Origin: Daejeonella sp. H1SJ63
GTDB taxonomy: Bacteria; Bacteroidota; Bacteroidia; Sphingobacteriales; Sphingobacteriaceae
Assembly (NCBI RefSeq): GCF_029360775.1
Contig: NZ_JARKMZ010000028.1
Location: 372,001-436,000 of the forward strand
Length of the DNA: 64,000 bases
Direction of reading: 5' to 3'
Below, piece after piece: positions 18,012-27,162 of the stretch (the first letter of the stretch is position 1; each line of letters begins with the position of its first letter). The notes beneath the pieces were generated by a model. The model had not been told where the DNA came from, made no database searches, and was given only the letters and a program-made list of their open reading frames with translations. A program made the position numbers and the translations under genes.

Positions 18012-19346
18012 TTAAACCTTCTTTGCCTGAGGCTTAATGGAGGTTAGGTCGGCAATTTTTACAGGTTTTCCACTGTCAATACTGTTTCTGGCAGCAATAC
18101 CGGTAAGAATAGCTAACGCTCCGTCTCTCAAGCCTGCCGCCTGACGATGCGGGTCGCTTTGGTTTGGCAGAAAAATATGCTGTTTCATGCGCTCATCGCC
18201 ACCACCATGACCACCTTCAGTATTTGATATTTTAAAAATCTCACGTTTGCCGAAGTTGCTGGTTAGTTGTATTTCATCAAAACCTTCTTCTTCCCAGGGC
18301 TGTTTTTCTTTAATCCAGGCATCCAGCTTGCCTTTTGTACCATTGAATGAAATGCGGTAACCTTCATAAGGAGAGTAGGTGGTTAATGAATAGCTCACCT
18401 GAACATTATTTGCATATTTGATCTGTACAGCCATTTTGTCGAAAATATCAATATCTTCTTTCCAGACACAGCCATCGCGCAGATAGCCGTCATATTTTTC
18501 ATTTTCTACGTAAAGCTTCATCAATGATGGATTTTTGGTAATGTCCCAAAAGAAATCGCATTGTTTGGTATGCGGACAAGTGCGGCAATTAGTATGTCTG
18601 AATGAATTATTCTTGCCATAAAATTCTAATGCACCATTTGCGAAAACTTCTTCCGGATCTGAATCGATCCACCAGTTTAAAAGATCAAAATGATGTGATG
18701 CCTTATGTACCAGTAATGACCCGCCTTTTGATCTCAGACGATGCCATCTTCTGAAATAATCTGCACCATGGCTGGTGTCCAGATACCAGTGAAAATCAAC
18801 AGAGGTGATCTTGCCAATAGCTCCTGATCGGAGTAATTCATAGATCTTTGCCCGATGAGGCGAATAGCGGTAGTTGAATGTTACCCTTACACTTTTGCCT
18901 GTTTTCTTTTCAGTATCCAATATCGCCTGACATTTGGTTTCATCAGTAGTTAATGGCTTTTCGGTGATTATATCAGCACCCATTTCCATGCCTTTGATAA
19001 TGAATTCATGATGCGTATTGTCTACAGTTGTTACCATCAGAAGCTCAGGTTTGGTCTCACGCATCATCTGATCAAAATCAGTGAATGTCGGACAGCTAAC
19101 TCCCATGTCTGATTTACCATATTTCAGGCGACCTTCATTGATATCGCAGAGACCAACGAATTCAATTTCATTCCCATATTTCTGAACTACCGATTTACCC
19201 CACATACCAAGCCCCCTTCCACCAAGCCCTACCATTGCAATTCTTTTCTTTTTGATGGGTTTTAACAAAGTTTCTGCCGAAGCAGGTAAAATAGTAGAAC
19301 CGGCAAGCACAGTTCCGGTTTGTAGCAGGAATTTTCTTCTTTTCAT
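18012..19346 (-). CDS. Tat-exported Gfo/Idh/MocA-family oxidoreductase
   Basis: The 444-residue product has a twin-arginine signal (MKRRKFLLQTGTVLAGS) and an NAD(P)-binding Rossmann start (RIAMVGLGGRGLGMWGK). The EKPLTTD segment holds the family's conserved Lys, and GGHGGGDERM lies near the C-terminus. It also carries a Cys cluster, NCRTCPHTKQC, plus a later Cys, which may bind a metal. Family members include Tat-exported glucose-fructose oxidoreductase and GH109 N-acetylgalactosaminidases, which keep a tightly bound NAD. A bound-cofactor sugar oxidoreductase or glycosidase in the periplasm is likely. It probably heads the 14203-19346 minus-strand group. Confidence 0.85.
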   Translation of the reverse strand: MKRRKFLLQTGTVLAGSTILPASAETLLKPIKKKRIAMVGLGGRGLGMWGKSVVQKYGNEIEFVGLCDINEGRLKYGKSDMGVSCPTFTDFDQMMRETKPELLMVTTVDNTHHEFIIKGMEMGADIITEKPLTTDETKCQAILDTEKKTGKSVRVTFNYRYSPHRAKIYELLRSGAIGKITSVDFHWYLDTSHGADYFRRWHRLRSKGGSLLVHKASHHFDLLNWWIDSDPEEVFANGALEFYGKNNSFRHTNCRTCPHTKQCDFFWDITKNPSLMKLYVENEKYDGYLRDGCVWKEDIDIFDKMAVQIKYANNVQVSYSLTTYSPYEGYRISFNGTKGKLDAWIKEKQPWEEEGFDEIQLTSNFGKREIFKISNTEGGHGGGDERMKQHIFLPNQSDPHRQAAGLRDGALAILTGIAARNSIDSGKPVKIADLTSIKPQAKKV

Positions 19347-19444
19347 AGTGTAGAATTATCTGTTCAATTTGTTCAGACTGAAAATACAGATATTTCCTGA
19401 ATTATAATGATGTAAACCAAATTAAGGGTTAAGCACTATTAGTC

Positions 19445-19617
19445 CTAGTCCGGCTTATTGCCATCCTCCCCGGGGGGCTTGAAAATATTAACAAAGCAAG
19501 GTGCCGTTGTTTGACCACACTGATTAATTCCAGTTTAGCCTGAAGTGCGTTTTGTTGCGCAAATAACCCTTCCCGGAAAGCCTGGTCCGGCCGGCTCTGA
19601 ACGGTTCTGTATAAGTA
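19445..19617 (-). pseudogene. remnant of an outer-membrane efflux protein C-terminus (TolC/OprM-type)
   Basis: The minus strand encodes FAQQNALQAKLELISVVKQ followed by RHLAL, and after a frameshift VNIFKPPGEDG and a stop. This matches the C-terminal end of NodT/OprM-type efflux proteins (..NALQAKL..LVNLYKALGGGW), with the final motif decayed. An in-frame stop lies upstream at 19618-19620 and there is no start. It fills most of the otherwise gene-free stretch 19347-19665. The assignment rests on a pattern I recognise by eye. Confidence 0.45.
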
Positions 19618-19665
19618 TTAATAAGTAGTCAGAATATACTTGCTCATTTAGATTATGCAGAGGTC

Positions 19666-19878
19666 TTACAGGTTACATAGCTTTTGCATAGGCATTATAT
19701 GGTAACCACTGATTGCAAAATCATTAATATAACCTCTAACCCGTACCCATCCCAAATATGCACGTTTGTCGGGAATGATTTCCGGTATTCGGGCATAAGT
19801 CCAGCCGCCTTTACCAGGAAATTTCCCTAAAAGATATTCACGGTCTGCGAGAGGTTTATCTGCATCAGAAATCTTCAT
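19666..19878 (-). pseudogene. truncated DUF1905 protein
   Basis: The 70-residue frame carries the N-terminal half of a DUF1905 domain (FPGKGGWTYARIPEI, GWVRVRGYINDFAISGYHIMPM). It then diverges and stops at QKLCNL, where family members continue with a second half of about 60-80 residues. It is best read as a truncated gene. It sits between the efflux remnant and a four-helix membrane protein in a zone of decayed genes. It could still be expressed as a short protein, but the fold would be incomplete. Confidence 0.6.
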
Positions 19879-19893
19879 GACAGGAGAATTTGA

Positions 19894-20319
19894 CTAATTG
19901 CTTGTATCTGTCTTTTTTATAGCCAGTTTTCCGGCAAAATAAGCCATGGGGATATATGCAAGGCTCAGATCAACAATACTAAACCATAAGGGACCCGGAA
20001 GCATGTAAACATTAGCGATCCCGCCAGCAAGGAAAAATGCAGAGATGCCCATTGCAAACTTCATTTGATGACCTGTTGCGAATTTTGCTGCTACAAATGC
20101 ACCTGTAAAGGTACCAATAGCATGAGCGACAAAGGGCATCAGAAAATGCCGGGGACCAAATAAATGCATGCTGGCTCTTAAACCTTCCATATTAGTTATA
20201 TCCGCACCGTCGGGTGGAGGGATGATTGAGCCACCAACCATGATGATTCCCATATTAACCAGACTCCCTAAAAAGCATGCTGCCAGTACAACAAGGATGT
20301 TATTAATAATTGAGCCCAT
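19894..20319 (-). CDS. small four-helix membrane protein, unknown function
   Basis: The 141-residue protein has four predicted membrane helices (around residues 5-30, 58-80, 88-108 and 112-132) and a central loop with GPRHFLMPFVAHA. It begins with ATG 15 bases or so upstream of the truncated DUF1905 frame on the same strand. I do not recognise a characterised family, although similar small integral membrane proteins occur in Bacteroidota. The frame is intact, unlike its neighbours on either side. Confidence 0.65.
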   Translation of the reverse strand: MGSIINNILVVLAACFLGSLVNMGIIMVGGSIIPPPDGADITNMEGLRASMHLFGPRHFLMPFVAHAIGTFTGAFVAAKFATGHQMKFAMGISAFFLAGGIANVYMLPGPLWFSIVDLSLAYIPMAYFAGKLAIKKTDTSN

Positions 20320-20387
20320 TTATTTCAATTGATTTAATTAAAATTAGAGAAAATTAAGTCATTCACTGAGATTTAGATAAGATTAAA

Positions 20388-20537
20388 CTAATCACAGGTT
20401 CTCAATAGGCTTATGGTCAGTTGCATCACCCCTTGGGTTTCGGTTAAGGGAGTCCATCCCGGAATGCCTGAATAGAAATTTTTCATAGCCTGGAGATCAT
20501 CAGCGCCGATAGTTAATACACTTATTCTTTGCTCCAT
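20388..20537 (-). pseudogene. truncated VOC/glyoxalase-fold protein
   Basis: A 49-residue frame begins MEQRISVLTIGADDLQAM and continues KNFYSGIPGWTPLTETQGV before a premature stop. This is the first beta-alpha-beta unit of a vicinal oxygen chelate (glyoxalase/bleomycin resistance) protein of usually 120-140 residues. The rest is missing. It lies in the 20320-20606 gap, which holds nothing else I can support. Confidence 0.6.
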
Positions 20538-20606
20538 ACTAATTATATTAAGCCTTTACTGAATTGTTCCTGCCGACGAACAGAACCGGAAATGAGTTTA
20601 AAAACT

Positions 20607-20948
20607 TTAAGCTTTTCTTACAAACTCCGACTTTAAGGCCATTGAACCAAATCCGTCAATTTTACAGGAAATGTTATGATCGCCATCGCTAAGATGGATG
20701 TTTTTAACTTTGGTTCCGGCTTTTATAGGTTTAGGTGCACCTTTGACAGGAAGATCTTTAATAACAATAACTGAATCGCCATCTTTTAATTCGTTACCAT
20801 TTGAATCTAAAACTTTAAGGCTGCTGTCGGTTTCAATTTTTTCTTCGCTGGGGTCCCATTCATGAAAACATTGCGAACAAATCATCAGATTTTGATCAGG
20901 ATAGGTGAATTCTGAATTACATTTAGGGCAGTGGATAGTATCGCTCAT
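20607..20948 (-). CDS. yjdM: YjdM (PhnA-family) zinc-ribbon protein
   Basis: This 113-residue protein has an N-terminal zinc ribbon ([21 protein letters not shown]) and the conserved C-terminal domain of the PhnA/YjdM family ([23 protein letters not shown]). The old name refers to alkylphosphonate uptake, but the true role is not known. It has a perfect -7 element 20 bases upstream of its start. It is intact and at family length. Confidence 0.9.
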   Translation of the reverse strand: MSDTIHCPKCNSEFTYPDQNLMICSQCFHEWDPSEEKIETDSSLKVLDSNGNELKDGDSVIVIKDLPVKGAPKPIKAGTKVKNIHLSDGDHNISCKIDGFGSMALKSEFVRKA

Positions 20949-20967
20949 CTTTTTGTGTTTGAAAGTC

Positions 20968-20975
20968 CAAAGATA
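20968..20975 (-). promoter_or_regulatory. -7 element of yjdM promoter (TATCTTTG)
   Basis: Read on the minus strand, TATCTTTG matches TAnnTTTG exactly and lies about 19 bases before the yjdM start. No TTG is seen at the usual -33 distance, so the upstream half is unsupported. Confidence 0.45.
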
Positions 20976-21169
20976 AAAAAAGCATTGTCGTTCTTCGGGG
21001 ATATTTACTTCGTTCCTCGAATTTTCACTAACAATATTCGATTTTTTAATTTTTATTATATCATCGGATATATATGGTGTTCGAAAAAGAAATGAACATG
21101 AATATTAAATTTTCTTGTTAGCCTGATTATCCTTTCAGAACAGGGATCAGGAAACTTTTTATTCAGATT

Positions 21170-21835
21170 TTATGTTTTTGCAGGCTTTTTTAGCTTGGCT
21201 GTTAATACTCCTCTGGTAGAATTCTCATCAACCAACTTGCTATTTCTTACATTGGTATAAATTCTATAGGTTTTGGTTCTTTCCAAATGTTTCTCTTCCA
21301 AAATTTCAAATTCCGGAAAGTAATCACGGATAAAATTCCAGTTCATGGTTTGCGGTTCAGTCAAGGTGGGTCTGGTATGAATATCTACCAGCAGCAAAAA
21401 AAGACCATCAGGCTTCAGTGTTCTGCTAATTTCCCTGCAGGCAAGTTCCATATTTTCAACATGATCCAATGAATTGAATGAGGAAATGATGTCGAAATAA
21501 TTATCGGGGAAGGGGATGTCTTCAACATAGGCTTTAAGATAGCTCATTTTATGTTCTTTTGCACCCATTTTGAGGTATTGATCAGCAAGCGGGTCGATTC
21601 CTATCCTTTCCTTTACCATATCCGCCCATTCTAAAGAACCTCTCGGGCCGCAACCGATATCCAGTATGATTTTGTCATTATAAAACTCTTCAGATAATGA
21701 AAAGTTGCTTGTGTAAAAATGTTTATAATGGGAATTGTCATTAAGCTTTTTAGAAAATAGCTTAACTATTTTCCAGTAACTCAGTTCAAAAATCTCTTTA
21801 AAGGATAAGGAGCTATTGGTCGATTGGGAATTCAT
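21170..21835 (-). CDS. class I SAM-dependent methyltransferase
   Basis: The protein of 221 residues has the SAM-binding motif I (ILDIGCGPRGS), an acidic loop (ERIGIDPLA), motif II (FPDNYFDIISSFNSLDH) and LKPDGLFLLLVD. These mark a Methyltransf_11-type enzyme. ATG at 21835 is preferred to a TTG at 21871. The substrate cannot be told; it has no signal peptide and no related neighbour. The 221-base gap between it and yjdM holds only AT-rich sequence and the yjdM -7 element. Confidence 0.8.
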   Translation of the reverse strand: MNSQSTNSSLSFKEIFELSYWKIVKLFSKKLNDNSHYKHFYTSNFSLSEEFYNDKIILDIGCGPRGSLEWADMVKERIGIDPLADQYLKMGAKEHKMSYLKAYVEDIPFPDNYFDIISSFNSLDHVENMELACREISRTLKPDGLFLLLVDIHTRPTLTEPQTMNWNFIRDYFPEFEILEEKHLERTKTYRIYTNVRNSKLVDENSTRGVLTAKLKKPAKT

Positions 21836-21971
21836 TATTTTGCGTTGAAACGTTCCGGCGAATTTATTCAAATGAATCAGGATTTAGGCACAATCTTATA
21901 TTGAATTATTTTTTATTTAAGATTGTCTGGTGGTAGTTCTCTTTAGGATTGTATAGTGAAAATAAATTTCT

Positions 21972-22012
21972 AAAAAAAAAAAGCTCCCGAATGGACTAAA
22001 TACGGGAGCTTT
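21972..22012 (-). terminator. strong terminator of the amidohydrolase operon
   Basis: The stem AGCTCCCG with CGGGAGCT is followed, on the minus strand, by an unbroken run of about eleven T. It lies 22 bases beyond the stop of the last amidohydrolase gene. Confidence 0.85.
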
Positions 22013-22033
22013 TCAGATTTGTAGCTTTCACTT

Positions 22034-23293
22034 TTATTTCAAGGCCTTACTCCATGGCACCCCAGCCATCCCATTCAAATCCCAAACAATTCTTCCGGCA
22101 CGGATAGTCATTTCAGCCTGAAACTTTTTATTTCCTTCCAGCTTAAAGCCTCCGGCATCGAGAAATCCGAATTTGCCGTCCAGCACCTTAATCACAGCAA
22201 TATCTGCAACAGAGCCCTCACTCAGGTTGCCCAGATCTGGACGTTTGATGGCATTGGCAGCACCCCAGGAGGCACGCTCAATAATATCTTCGGTTTGCAT
22301 GCCCATGTTCAGATATTTCGACATCAGATTCAGCATATCCTTCATCCCCGAGTTCACACTGTTATGGTGCATATCGGTGCCAAAAGTGTCAGGAGCGAGT
22401 CCCTGTTTTACTGCAGGTATTCCCTGATTGAACCAAAATCCTACACCACCATGGCCTACATCAAACAGGATTCCTCTTTTGCGGGCTTCCAAAACAAAGG
22501 GGTGTACTTTGCCATTCTCATCCACTACCGGCATACGTTCTGAAACGTTTTCATAAGCATGGGTCAGGATATCACCTGCTTTCATATGTTTCAGCTGATC
22601 TTCCAGCGAGAACGCAGTGATATGGCATTCCACAAACAAGGGTCTGTTGTTTTCATGTGCCAATGCAGCTGCCTCATCAAATGGCTTCCAGTCCTTGCCC
22701 GAATAATGCCCGATTTTTACTCCGACAATATTATCCGAATATTTTTTGATCGCCTCATCAGCTTTTTCAATTTCCAGAGCTTTCATATCTTCCTGTTCAG
22801 TAGCTGTACCCATCATTCCCGGTGCAAATGCATTCAGATAAGCAAGCACGCGAGTGCGTGAGCGGTCAATAATCTGTTCTTTAAACAGGGGGAAGGTCTT
22901 GTATCCGGATGTGCCGGCATCTACTACCGTAGTAATACCTGCACGGAAGGTGAAGTCGTCAGGCTTCACACTCGAAGAGCCATGTCCGAAGCCGGCATTG
23001 GGTCCGGTGAAAACATGGGTATGAATATCAATCAGACCCGGAGTAACATACATCCCGCTCAGATCCACCACTTTTTTGGCTCCGGCTACAGGAATATTTG
23101 GCGCAACTTTCAGGATTTTTCCATTGCTGACAGCAATATCCATTTTGGCATTGATCTTATTTTTGGCGTCAATCACATGCCCGCCTTTCAGTAATATGTC
23201 GATTTCCTGTGCAGATACAAACTGTGCGGAAACTGACAGGCAGATCGCGAAAATGCCGGATCTGCCTGTCAAAATAATTTTATTGATGTTCAT
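22034..23293 (-). CDS. exported cog3964 amidohydrolase/deacetylase, copy 1
   Basis: The 419-residue protein has a Sec signal peptide (cleavage near FVSAQ) and an amidohydrolase TIM barrel. Visible metal-site residues are the HTH of GLIDIHTH, the carboxylation Lys in VGVKIGHYSG, the His of ILTHAYE and the Asp of GTDMHH. At the strand 5 position, where family members carry His, it has Glu followed by Cys-His (FVECHI). Relatives (EF0837, Atu3266) hydrolyse acyl esters or amides, not dihydroorotate. It is the last of three tandem copies, 1 base after copy 2. Likely a periplasmic deacylase of unknown substrate. Confidence 0.85.
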   Translation of the reverse strand: MNINKIILTGRSGIFAICLSVSAQFVSAQEIDILLKGGHVIDAKNKINAKMDIAVSNGKILKVAPNIPVAGAKKVVDLSGMYVTPGLIDIHTHVFTGPNAGFGHGSSSVKPDDFTFRAGITTVVDAGTSGYKTFPLFKEQIIDRSRTRVLAYLNAFAPGMMGTATEQEDMKALEIEKADEAIKKYSDNIVGVKIGHYSGKDWKPFDEAAALAHENNRPLFVECHITAFSLEDQLKHMKAGDILTHAYENVSERMPVVDENGKVHPFVLEARKRGILFDVGHGGVGFWFNQGIPAVKQGLAPDTFGTDMHHNSVNSGMKDMLNLMSKYLNMGMQTEDIIERASWGAANAIKRPDLGNLSEGSVADIAVIKVLDGKFGFLDAGGFKLEGNKKFQAEMTIRAGRIVWDLNGMAGVPWSKALK

Positions 23294-23294
23294 T

Positions 23295-24593
23295 TTATTT
23301 TGCTATTGGAGCACTAAGGGCATTCAGATCCCATACAACTTTACCATTTCTCAGGGTCAGTTCAGCCTCCAGTTTATGTTTTCCTCTGATAGACATTCCG
23401 CTTGCATCGATGTATCCAAAATCGCCTTCTCTCAATCTGAAGACTGCAATGTCAGCCTCGCTGCCTACACTCAGGTTTCCTAAGTCGGTGCGTTGAATTA
23501 CTTTTGCAGGATTCCAGGTTGATGCAGCAATTACATCAGCCAGAGGCATGCCTAATACAAGGAATTTAGAGGCCAGATTCGCCATATCTTTGAACCCGGC
23601 ATTCATACTTCCTGTATGTAAGTCAGAACTTAATACATCCGGCTGAAACCCTTGCTGCATTGCAGGTACTGCCTGGCTCCACATAAAGCTTCCTCCACCA
23701 TGACCTATGTCAAAAATGAGCCCCTTTTTGCGTGCTTCCCAAACATATGGCTTTACTTTTTGGGTTTTTACATCCACAATAGCCTGCTTATGTTCAAGCA
23801 TTGTGCCATTCTTGTCAAATTCCTGATCGTAACGGTAAGCATGTGTAAGAATATCTCCCGGACGAAGATGCTTTAATAAAAGGTCTTCAAGAGGTAGTGG
23901 AGGAAGTGCTTTTCCAAAATCCACCATCACCGGAATGCTTGCAATTTTGCCGGCAGCAACAGCTTTGTCTGTTGGATCCCAATCGTGTCCAATGTAGTGA
24001 GCCAGTTTAATGCCAACAACAATATCCTTATGCTTTAATGCAATTGCACCGGTCAGTTTTGCATCCATATCTGCTTCATCCTGCTCATAGGCCTCAATTC
24101 CGCGCATTCCACTGCCTACGATGTTCATGAAGGCAAGTACACGGGTTTTTGAAGGTTCAACTATATTCTTTCTGAATAAGTCGATATTCCTCCACCCCGG
24201 TCCGCCGGCATCCACAATAGTGGTAACTCCTGAACGGAAGGTAAATCCATCGGGAGGTAATGCCAAAAGTCCGTCACTCAGGTAATTGTCGGGCTGAGTG
24301 CCATGGAATACGTGTCCGTGGATGTCGATCATCCCTGGTGTAACATAAAGTCCGCTAACATCTACTGTTTTTTTGGCACTGCTTGCAGGGATATCCGCTG
24401 CGATGCGGTAAACCTTACCGCCTTTAACGGCAACATCCATTTTAGAATTGATCTTGTTCTTTGCATCGATCACATGACCGCCTTTTAAAAGCAGGTCGAT
24501 TTCCTGAGCGTTTACTGCTGAAGCAAATAACAAACAGATTGCTGTTGAAATGGAGAATATACTGTTTCTCTTGTTGAAAAAATTGTTACGCAT
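23295..24593 (-). CDS. exported cog3964 amidohydrolase/deacetylase, copy 2
   Basis: This is a 432-residue paralog with a Sec signal peptide (ASAVNAQ) and the same barrel: HGH in MIDIHGHVF, Lys in VGIKLAHYIG, His in ILTHAYR and Asp in SSDLHTG. The strand 5 ligand position is Asp (VMVDFG) instead of the usual His. It shares the YEQ..DMDA insertion with the copy at 51012, so these two are probably the closest pair although 27 kb apart. It lies 24 bases after copy 3 and is almost fused in position to copy 1. Substrate unknown. Confidence 0.85.
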   Translation of the reverse strand: MRNNFFNKRNSIFSISTAICLLFASAVNAQEIDLLLKGGHVIDAKNKINSKMDVAVKGGKVYRIAADIPASSAKKTVDVSGLYVTPGMIDIHGHVFHGTQPDNYLSDGLLALPPDGFTFRSGVTTIVDAGGPGWRNIDLFRKNIVEPSKTRVLAFMNIVGSGMRGIEAYEQDEADMDAKLTGAIALKHKDIVVGIKLAHYIGHDWDPTDKAVAAGKIASIPVMVDFGKALPPLPLEDLLLKHLRPGDILTHAYRYDQEFDKNGTMLEHKQAIVDVKTQKVKPYVWEARKKGLIFDIGHGGGSFMWSQAVPAMQQGFQPDVLSSDLHTGSMNAGFKDMANLASKFLVLGMPLADVIAASTWNPAKVIQRTDLGNLSVGSEADIAVFRLREGDFGYIDASGMSIRGKHKLEAELTLRNGKVVWDLNALSAPIAK

Positions 24594-24617
24594 AGTTTAT
24601 GTTGTTTTATTCTTTTC

Positions 24618-25895
24618 TTATTTAAGTGCTTCGGGAGAGTCCCATGCCAGTCCGCTAACACCATTCAGGTCCCAAACAATCTTTCCGGCACGGATAGTCA
24701 GTTCTGCATCCATTTTCTGGGTTCCCTTTAGCGTATATCTGCGTACATCCGTAAATCCGAAATCGCCTTTTTTTACACTGAATACGGCAACATCAGCATC
24801 AGAACCTACACTCAGGTTTCCAAGCTCCGGGCGCTTGATTACGTTTGCCGGATTGACAGTTGAACGTTCAATTACTTCCTCTAAAGTCAGTCCTATATTC
24901 AGGAATTTTGACATCACATTGGCCATGTCTTTCATTCCTCCGTTCATACTGTCTGAATGCAGGTCGGTACTGATCACATTCGGTTTGAATCCCTGCTGGA
25001 TTGAAGGAATAGCCTGACGCCAGAAAAATGCACCACCACCGTGTCCAACATCAAATATAATTCCTCTTTTCTGAGCTTCAAAAACAAATGGTTTAACTGT
25101 TCCCTTTGCATCTGCAACAGTCTCACGGTCATTCGGACCATAAGCAAAGGTATGTGTGAAAATATCACCCGGACGCATATGCTCCAGGAACAATGATTTA
25201 ATAGAATTTGTTGGTTGATGTTCGCCAAAATCTACCATCACCGGCACATTTGCCAGCTTACCTGCCTCAATTGCTCTGTCAACCTGTGTGAAGTCTCCCC
25301 AATAATGTGCGGCTTTAATACCAACGATATACTTTGGAAAAAGTTTGGTGATCATATAGGAAGTCATCTCAGGATTGAAATCAGTTTTGTCCTGCTCCTC
25401 AAAACGACCGTACATTCCGTTTCCGGTAATATTCAGTAAGGCAAGGATACGGGTTTGTGAACGATCAATGCTCTGTTCTTTAAACTTCCGGAAGTTTCTC
25501 CAACCGGAAGAACCGGCATCGACTACTGTGGTTACACCGGCCCTGAAGGTAAATGCATCAGCCGGAACAGCTGTTTGGCCGTTAGCGATATAAGAACCAA
25601 GGTCATTACCCTGAAATACGTGCGCATGCATGTCGATAATTCCCGGAGTTACGTACAAGCCATTCACATCCACAGTTTTTTTGGCTGAATTTGATGGAAT
25701 GTTTGCCGCTACACGATATATTTTGCCATCTTTTATGGCTACATCCATTTTGGCGTTTATTTTGTTTTTAGGATCAATTACCTGACCGCCTTTTAGTAAG
25801 AGGTCTATCTCCTGAGCACTCAGTGTCATGCTGCTGAATACTAAAAGGAAACTTAGAATGCTCAGTAGTGAAAAAATCGTTTTGTTGTTTCTCAT
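24618..25895 (-). CDS. exported cog3964 amidohydrolase/deacetylase, copy 3
   Basis: The 425-residue protein starts at ATG 25895 (MRNNKTIFSLLS), which gives a clean Sec signal peptide ending SAQ; an upstream alternative at 25952 would bury it. The metal site shows HAH in IIDMHAHVF, Lys in VGIKAAHYWG, His in IFTHTFA and Asp in STDLHSD. The strand 5 position is Asp (VMVDFGEHQ). It is the first gene of the three-copy operon and is divergent from the GH33 sialidase across 190 bases, which suggests shared induction. Confidence 0.85.
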   Translation of the reverse strand: MRNNKTIFSLLSILSFLLVFSSMTLSAQEIDLLLKGGQVIDPKNKINAKMDVAIKDGKIYRVAANIPSNSAKKTVDVNGLYVTPGIIDMHAHVFQGNDLGSYIANGQTAVPADAFTFRAGVTTVVDAGSSGWRNFRKFKEQSIDRSQTRILALLNITGNGMYGRFEEQDKTDFNPEMTSYMITKLFPKYIVGIKAAHYWGDFTQVDRAIEAGKLANVPVMVDFGEHQPTNSIKSLFLEHMRPGDIFTHTFAYGPNDRETVADAKGTVKPFVFEAQKRGIIFDVGHGGGAFFWRQAIPSIQQGFKPNVISTDLHSDSMNGGMKDMANVMSKFLNIGLTLEEVIERSTVNPANVIKRPELGNLSVGSDADVAVFSVKKGDFGFTDVRRYTLKGTQKMDAELTIRAGKIVWDLNGVSGLAWDSPEALK

Positions 25896-26085
25896 TGTTA
25901 ATTGCGTGTTAATTATTCTCCAATATAAATCAAGATTTTTAACGACAGGCATCTCAACCGAAGATTTCTTTCAGATTAGCCTGAAAAGCTTTGAAAATTG
26001 CCATTTGTTGAAGATTTTGATTTTATAACATATTTATTACATTTAAATTAAGGCCACCATTTAGTTCAATTCACATCAATATCCT

Positions 26086-27162
26086 ATGAAATATTTCCTT
26101 TCAGCTTTTCTCCTTATTACCTCCGTTCTGAAAGCTCAGGAGCCCGTGCCAGTGCGAAGCGGAGGGTTAAATCAGCTTGATCTTTTTAATGTGAAAATGA
26201 AAAACAATGTTACCTGTTACCGTATCCCTGCATTGGTTGTTGCAAATAACGGTGATCTGATCGCTGCTATTGATGAAAGGGGGCCTTCCTGTGCTGATCT
26301 GAAGACAAACGACAATATTAATATAGTAATGCGAAAAAGTAAAGATAATGGTAAAACATGGACAGCTATCCGCACTGTAATTGACTATCCCTCTGGAAAA
26401 TCAGCATCTGATCCTTCTTTTATTAATGACAGCAAAACAGGTACGGTTTTCATGTTTTATAATTTTATGGATCTGGATCAGGAGAAAGATATTTATTATT
26501 TACATGTAATAAGGAGTACAGATAATGGTGAAACCTGGTCGAAACCGCAGGATATTACGCCCCGGATTACTAAGCCTGAATGGCATAAAGATTTTAAATT
26601 TATCACCTCCGGGAAAGGTTTCCAAACTTCTTCCGGTGTTTTGTTGCACACTTTGGTAAACTTAAAATACGGAGTATTTGTTTTTGGATCTGATGATCAT
26701 GGGAAGACCTGGTTCTTACGGGATACTCCTTTGAAACCTGCCGATGAATCCAAGATTATTGAACTTGGAGATGGCTCCTGGATGGTAAATTCAAGAGTAA
26801 ATGGTGCCGGAATGCGTTATGTGCATATTTCAGGTGATCAGGGGAATAGCTGGATGAGCAGGGCTGAGCCTGATTTGACTGATCCGTCATGTAACGCAGC
26901 TATTATCCCGTATGTTTTTAAAAAGAAAAAGTGTTTATTATTTGTGAATGCAGATGATAAGGATGACCGTAAAAATCTGACGGTGAAGCTTAGTTATGAC
27001 GAAGGCAAAACCTGGACTAAAGGCAGGACTATTTACGCGGGTTCAGCAGCATATTCTGATCTTGTTGTTATGAAGAATGGAGAGATCGGAATTTTATTTG
27101 AGAAAAATGAATATAGTGAAAATGTATTCGTGAGTTTTTCTTTGAAGTGGCTGCTCACTTAG
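26086..27162 (+). CDS. exported GH33 exo-alpha-sialidase
   Basis: The 358-residue protein has a Sec signal peptide (VLKAQ) and all main sialidase marks. The first active-site Arg is in YRIPAL (Arg46), a likely acid/base Asp lies in CADLKTND, and five Asp boxes are present (SKDNGKTW, STDNGETW, SDDHGKTW, SGDQGNSW, SYDEGKTW). A second Arg lies in VNSRVNG, a Tyr in SAAYSDL and a Glu in ILFEKN. It would release sialic acid outside the cytoplasm. It is transcribed away from the amidohydrolase operon. The match is much better than for the BNR protein at 8720. Confidence 0.9.
   Translation: MKYFLSAFLLITSVLKAQEPVPVRSGGLNQLDLFNVKMKNNVTCYRIPALVVANNGDLIAAIDERGPSCADLKTNDNINIVMRKSKDNGKTWTAIRTVIDYPSGKSASDPSFINDSKTGTVFMFYNFMDLDQEKDIYYLHVIRSTDNGETWSKPQDITPRITKPEWHKDFKFITSGKGFQTSSGVLLHTLVNLKYGVFVFGSDDHGKTWFLRDTPLKPADESKIIELGDGSWMVNSRVNGAGMRYVHISGDQGNSWMSRAEPDLTDPSCNAAIIPYVFKKKKCLLFVNADDKDDRKNLTVKLSYDEGKTWTKGRTIYAGSAAYSDLVVMKNGEIGILFEKNEYSENVFVSFSLKWLLT

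Noticed and set aside
19347-19665. A small RNA or riboswitch in the GC-rich part of the gap
   Set aside because: The sequence is better explained as the decayed end of an efflux protein gene; no stable symmetrical structure was found.
22034-25895. Dihydroorotase for the amidohydrolase copies
   Set aside because: cog3964 members are known to be misannotated this way; the signal peptides and gene context do not fit pyrimidine synthesis.
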